DNA of 6,169 bases. Source: CAZGLR01 sp964526635. GTDB taxonomy: Bacteria; Zixibacteria; MSB-5A5; GN15; JAAZOE01. The position numbers were made by a program, and so were the translations under genes. Under the pieces are notes generated by a model, which saw only the letters and a program-made list of their open reading frames with translations, did not search any database and was not told the origin of the DNA. Below, one piece after another: positions 4,233 through 6,169 of the stretch; positions within the stretch are counted from its first letter, which is position 1; every line of letters starts with the position of its first letter. The stretch spans positions 1 to 6,169 of the forward strand of contig CAZGLR010000158.1 of NCBI GenBank assembly GCA_964526635.1, read 5' to 3'.

Positions 4233-5840
4233 ATGTTTAGAATAGAATCCAAGATCAGTACCAGTTCAGACGATTACAAACAGAACGACAAGCTCAATCG
4301 CGAGGCATCGCAGCTGTACAAAGAACGGCTTGCCATTATCCAGCAGGGCGGCTCGGAAAAGGCCCGTAACCTGCATGTCGAGCGGGGGAAAGTGCTGCCG
4401 CGGGAACGACTCGAAAGGCTGCTCGATAAAAATACGCCGTTTCTTGAATTATCACCGCTGGCGGCCTGGGATATGTACAAAAATGAGGCCCCCGGCGCCG
4501 GGATGATCACCGGAATCGGGATTATCCATGGCCGCGAAGTCATGATTGTCGTCAACGATGCCACTGTCAAGGGCGGCACGTATTTCCCGGAGACAATAAA
4601 AAAGCACATTCGTGCCCAGGATATCGCACTGGAAAATAATCTGCCGTGTGTTTATCTGGTGGACTCAGGTGGTATTTTCCTGCCGCAGCAGGCGGGTGTG
4701 TTTGCCGACAAGGAACACTTCGGGCATATTTTCTTCAATCAGGCCCAGATGTCGGCCAAACGGATTCCGCAAATCGCAGTCGTGATGGGATCATGCACGG
4801 CCGGCGGTGCCTATGTTCCGGCCATGTCGGACGAGGCGGTGATTGTCCGCAAGCAGGGGACGATTTTCATCGGCGGGCCGCCATTGGTTAAGGCCGCAAC
4901 CGGCGAAGAAGTTTCGGCCGAAGATCTCGGTGGCGCCGACGTCCACTGCCGAACATCGGGGGTGGCGGATCATTATGCGCAAAACGATGATCATGCCATT
5001 CAGATCACGCGGAACATAGTGGAGAATTTGGAACGAGCACATAAGTTTCCATTGGATATCGCGCCGCCTGAGGATCCCTACTATGATCCGGAAGAACTCT
5101 ATGGCGTCGTGCCCAATGATATTCGCAAAACCTATGATGTTCGTGAGGTTATCGCACGGTTGGTCGATGGCTCCCGATTCCAGGAGTTCAAAGAACTCTA
5201 TGGCATCACCCTGGTGACCGGATTTGCCCGCATCATGGGCTATCCGGTGGGAATTATCGGTAACAATGGCGTGCTCTTTTCGGAATCATCGCTCAAGGGC
5301 GCACATTTTATTGAATTGTGCGCGCTGCGCAAAATCCCGCTGCTGTTCTTGCAGAACATCTCCGGCTTTATCGTCGGTCGCCAGTACGAAGCCGGCGGAA
5401 TCGCGCGCGATGGCGCCAAGTTCGTTCATGCGGTCGCCAATGCCCAGGTGCCGAAATTTACGGTCGTCATCGGCGGATCCTATGGCGCCGGGAATTATGC
5501 CATGTGCGGCCGTGGCTATGAACCGCGCCTGATGTGGATGTGGCCGATGGCCAAGATCGCGGTCATGGGCGGTGAACAGGCAGCCGGTGTGCTGGCCGAT
5601 GTCAAAGTGGCACAAGCTGAGCGCAAGGGTCAGACAATGACCGCGGAGCAAGTGGCAGCTATCAAGCAGCCGATTCTGGACCAGTACGAGCATGAATCGT
5701 CACCATATTATGCCACCGCCCGTTTGTGGGACGACGGCATCCTCGATATGGTCGATACCCGCCAGGCACTGGCGCTGGGTATTGCGATGTCACTCAATAA
5801 AGAAATACCGGATCATAATTTCGGTGTCTTCAGGATGTAA
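4233..5840 (+). CDS. mccB: 3-Methylcrotonyl-CoA carboxylase, carboxyltransferase (beta) subunit
   Basis: This is the carboxyltransferase subunit that moves the carboxyl group from carboxybiotin to 3-methylcrotonyl-CoA, giving 3-methylglutaconyl-CoA in leucine and isovalerate catabolism. At 535 residues it has the usual length of MCC beta. It has two crotonase-like halves. The N-terminal half carries the CoA-site motif GSCTAGGAYVPAMSDE (from residue 186). The C-terminal half carries GGSYGAGNYAMCGRGY (from residue 414), then MWMWPMAKIAVMGGEQAAG. These, with IVGRQYEAGGIARDGAK, distinguish MCC from propionyl-CoA carboxylase. The related geranyl-CoA carboxylase is a less likely alternative. The start fits the family N-terminus (IESKI after the initiator), although its ribosome site is weak (CGGG near 4225). 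The biotin carboxylase/BCCP subunit is needed for activity and is not in the window; it is expected downstream. The stop codon overlaps the possible start of the hydratase gene. No missing motif is seen. Confidence 0.93.
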   Translation: MFRIESKISTSSDDYKQNDKLNREASQLYKERLAIIQQGGSEKARNLHVERGKVLPRERLERLLDKNTPFLELSPLAAWDMYKNEAPGAGMITGIGIIHGREVMIVVNDATVKGGTYFPETIKKHIRAQDIALENNLPCVYLVDSGGIFLPQQAGVFADKEHFGHIFFNQAQMSAKRIPQIAVVMGSCTAGGAYVPAMSDEAVIVRKQGTIFIGGPPLVKAATGEEVSAEDLGGADVHCRTSGVADHYAQNDDHAIQITRNIVENLERAHKFPLDIAPPEDPYYDPEELYGVVPNDIRKTYDVREVIARLVDGSRFQEFKELYGITLVTGFARIMGYPVGIIGNNGVLFSESSLKGAHFIELCALRKIPLLFLQNISGFIVGRQYEAGGIARDGAKFVHAVANAQVPKFTVVIGGSYGAGNYAMCGRGYEPRLMWMWPMAKIAVMGGEQAAGVLADVKVAQAERKGQTMTAEQVAAIKQPILDQYEHESSPYYATARLWDDGILDMVDTRQALALGIAMSLNKEIPDHNFGVFRM

Positions 5841-5842
5841 TG

Positions 5843-6169
5843 ATGAGCAAAGACTACGAGACAGTAGCATTGAAGATAGACGGTCCCGTCGCGCGCGTGA
5901 GCTTCTGCCGGCCGGAGATTCACAATGCATTCAATGATACGCTGATTTTTGAGATGACTGACCTGTTTACGTCGCTGAAATCACGCGATGATATCAGGGT
6001 GGTCGTGCTGACCGGGGAAGGCAAATCCTTCTGCGCCGGAGCCGATCTCAACTGGATGCGGCGGGTCAGGGACTACAGTTTTGAGAAAAACCTCGAGGAA
6101 TCACTGGCCCTGGCCGATCTGTTCTGGCTGATCTACACGATGCCGTTGCCGGTAATCGGCCGCATTAAT
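5843..6169 (+). CDS. liuC: Methylglutaconyl-CoA hydratase-like enoyl-CoA hydratase, 3' end outside window
   Basis: This frame stays open to the last base and encodes 109 residues of a crotonase-superfamily protein. It starts MSKDYETVALKIDGPVARV, followed by the conserved N-x-P-type segment CRPEIHNAF (22-30) and SFCAGADLNWMR (62-73). The latter forms part of the CoA/oxyanion site, and the D-L-N-W-M ending is characteristic of 3-methylglutaconyl-CoA hydratases. The enzyme would hydrate 3-methylglutaconyl-CoA to HMG-CoA, the step directly after the preceding carboxylase. The catalytic glutamates of the family lie beyond the window, so activity cannot be checked. Two in-frame ATGs are possible: 5840, overlapping the mccB stop (TAATG), and 5843. 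I prefer 5843 because AGGA (5832-5835) is then 7 nt away. Either way translation is probably coupled to mccB. The superfamily is certain; substrate comes from motif plus context. Confidence 0.87.
   Translation, partial: MSKDYETVALKIDGPVARVSFCRPEIHNAFNDTLIFEMTDLFTSLKSRDDIRVVVLTGEGKSFCAGADLNWMRRVRDYSFEKNLEESLALADLFWLIYTMPLPVIGRIN

Noticed and set aside
4159..4245. A 28-codon open frame (starts MKQTGGLPVYNF, ends YLCLE) after GGGGAG, overlapping the mccB start, as a possible leucine-sensing leader peptide
   Set aside because: The purine-rich stretch is only 2 nt from the ATG, the TATAAT box lies inside the frame so the likely transcript would miss its start, and only three scattered leucines are present with no attenuator hairpin.

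Overview
The window looks like a chromosomal segment of a bacterium with moderately high G+C (about the low-to-mid 50s per cent by eye). All recognisable genes are on the + strand and use Shine-Dalgarno starts. A biotin-dependent methylcrotonyl-CoA carboxylase-type gene and REP-like palindromes point to a bacterium. The HMG-CoA synthase/thiolase/DUF35 trio, however, is of the kind best known from archaea. This mixture is typical of uncultured environmental lineages. I cannot name the phylum from the sequence; an FCB-type candidate phylum is only a guess.

Layout. Positions 1-476 hold no convincing gene. They are rich in repeats: a 60-bp direct repeat (1-60 and 325-384), each copy with an 8-bp-stem hairpin next to a GTAG tetranucleotide; a related hairpin in the opposite orientation (82-105); a 14-bp tandem repeat (115-164); and a 35-nt imperfect palindrome (158-192). 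Two small genes follow: a cysteine-rich DUF3795 protein (477-797) and a 98-residue barnase/RNase Sa-like ribonuclease (858-1154) with no signal peptide and no visible barstar partner. A 312-bp non-coding gap (1155-1466) carries a good sigma-70-like promoter (1248-1276) and a 7-bp-stem hairpin (1391-1411).

The first metabolic operon is archaeal-type HMG-CoA synthase (1467-2513), archaeal-type acetyl-CoA C-acetyltransferase (2528-3688) and a DUF35 OB-fold protein (3688-4083), closed by a hairpin terminator (4096-4127). In characterised archaea these three proteins form one complex that condenses three acetyl-CoA units to HMG-CoA by channelling acetoacetyl-CoA. Here the DUF35 protein has lost all four cysteines expected of its zinc ribbon.

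A second transcription unit begins after a TATAAT box. It encodes the carboxyltransferase (beta) subunit of 3-methylcrotonyl-CoA carboxylase (4233-5840) and, translationally coupled to it, the first 109 residues of a methylglutaconyl-CoA hydratase-like crotonase that runs off the end. These are two consecutive leucine-catabolism steps, and their product is HMG-CoA. The two operons therefore meet at one metabolite. The likely jobs are HMG-CoA supply for mevalonate or other products plus leucine breakdown; a less certain alternative is a reversed route from acetyl-CoA to isovaleryl-CoA.
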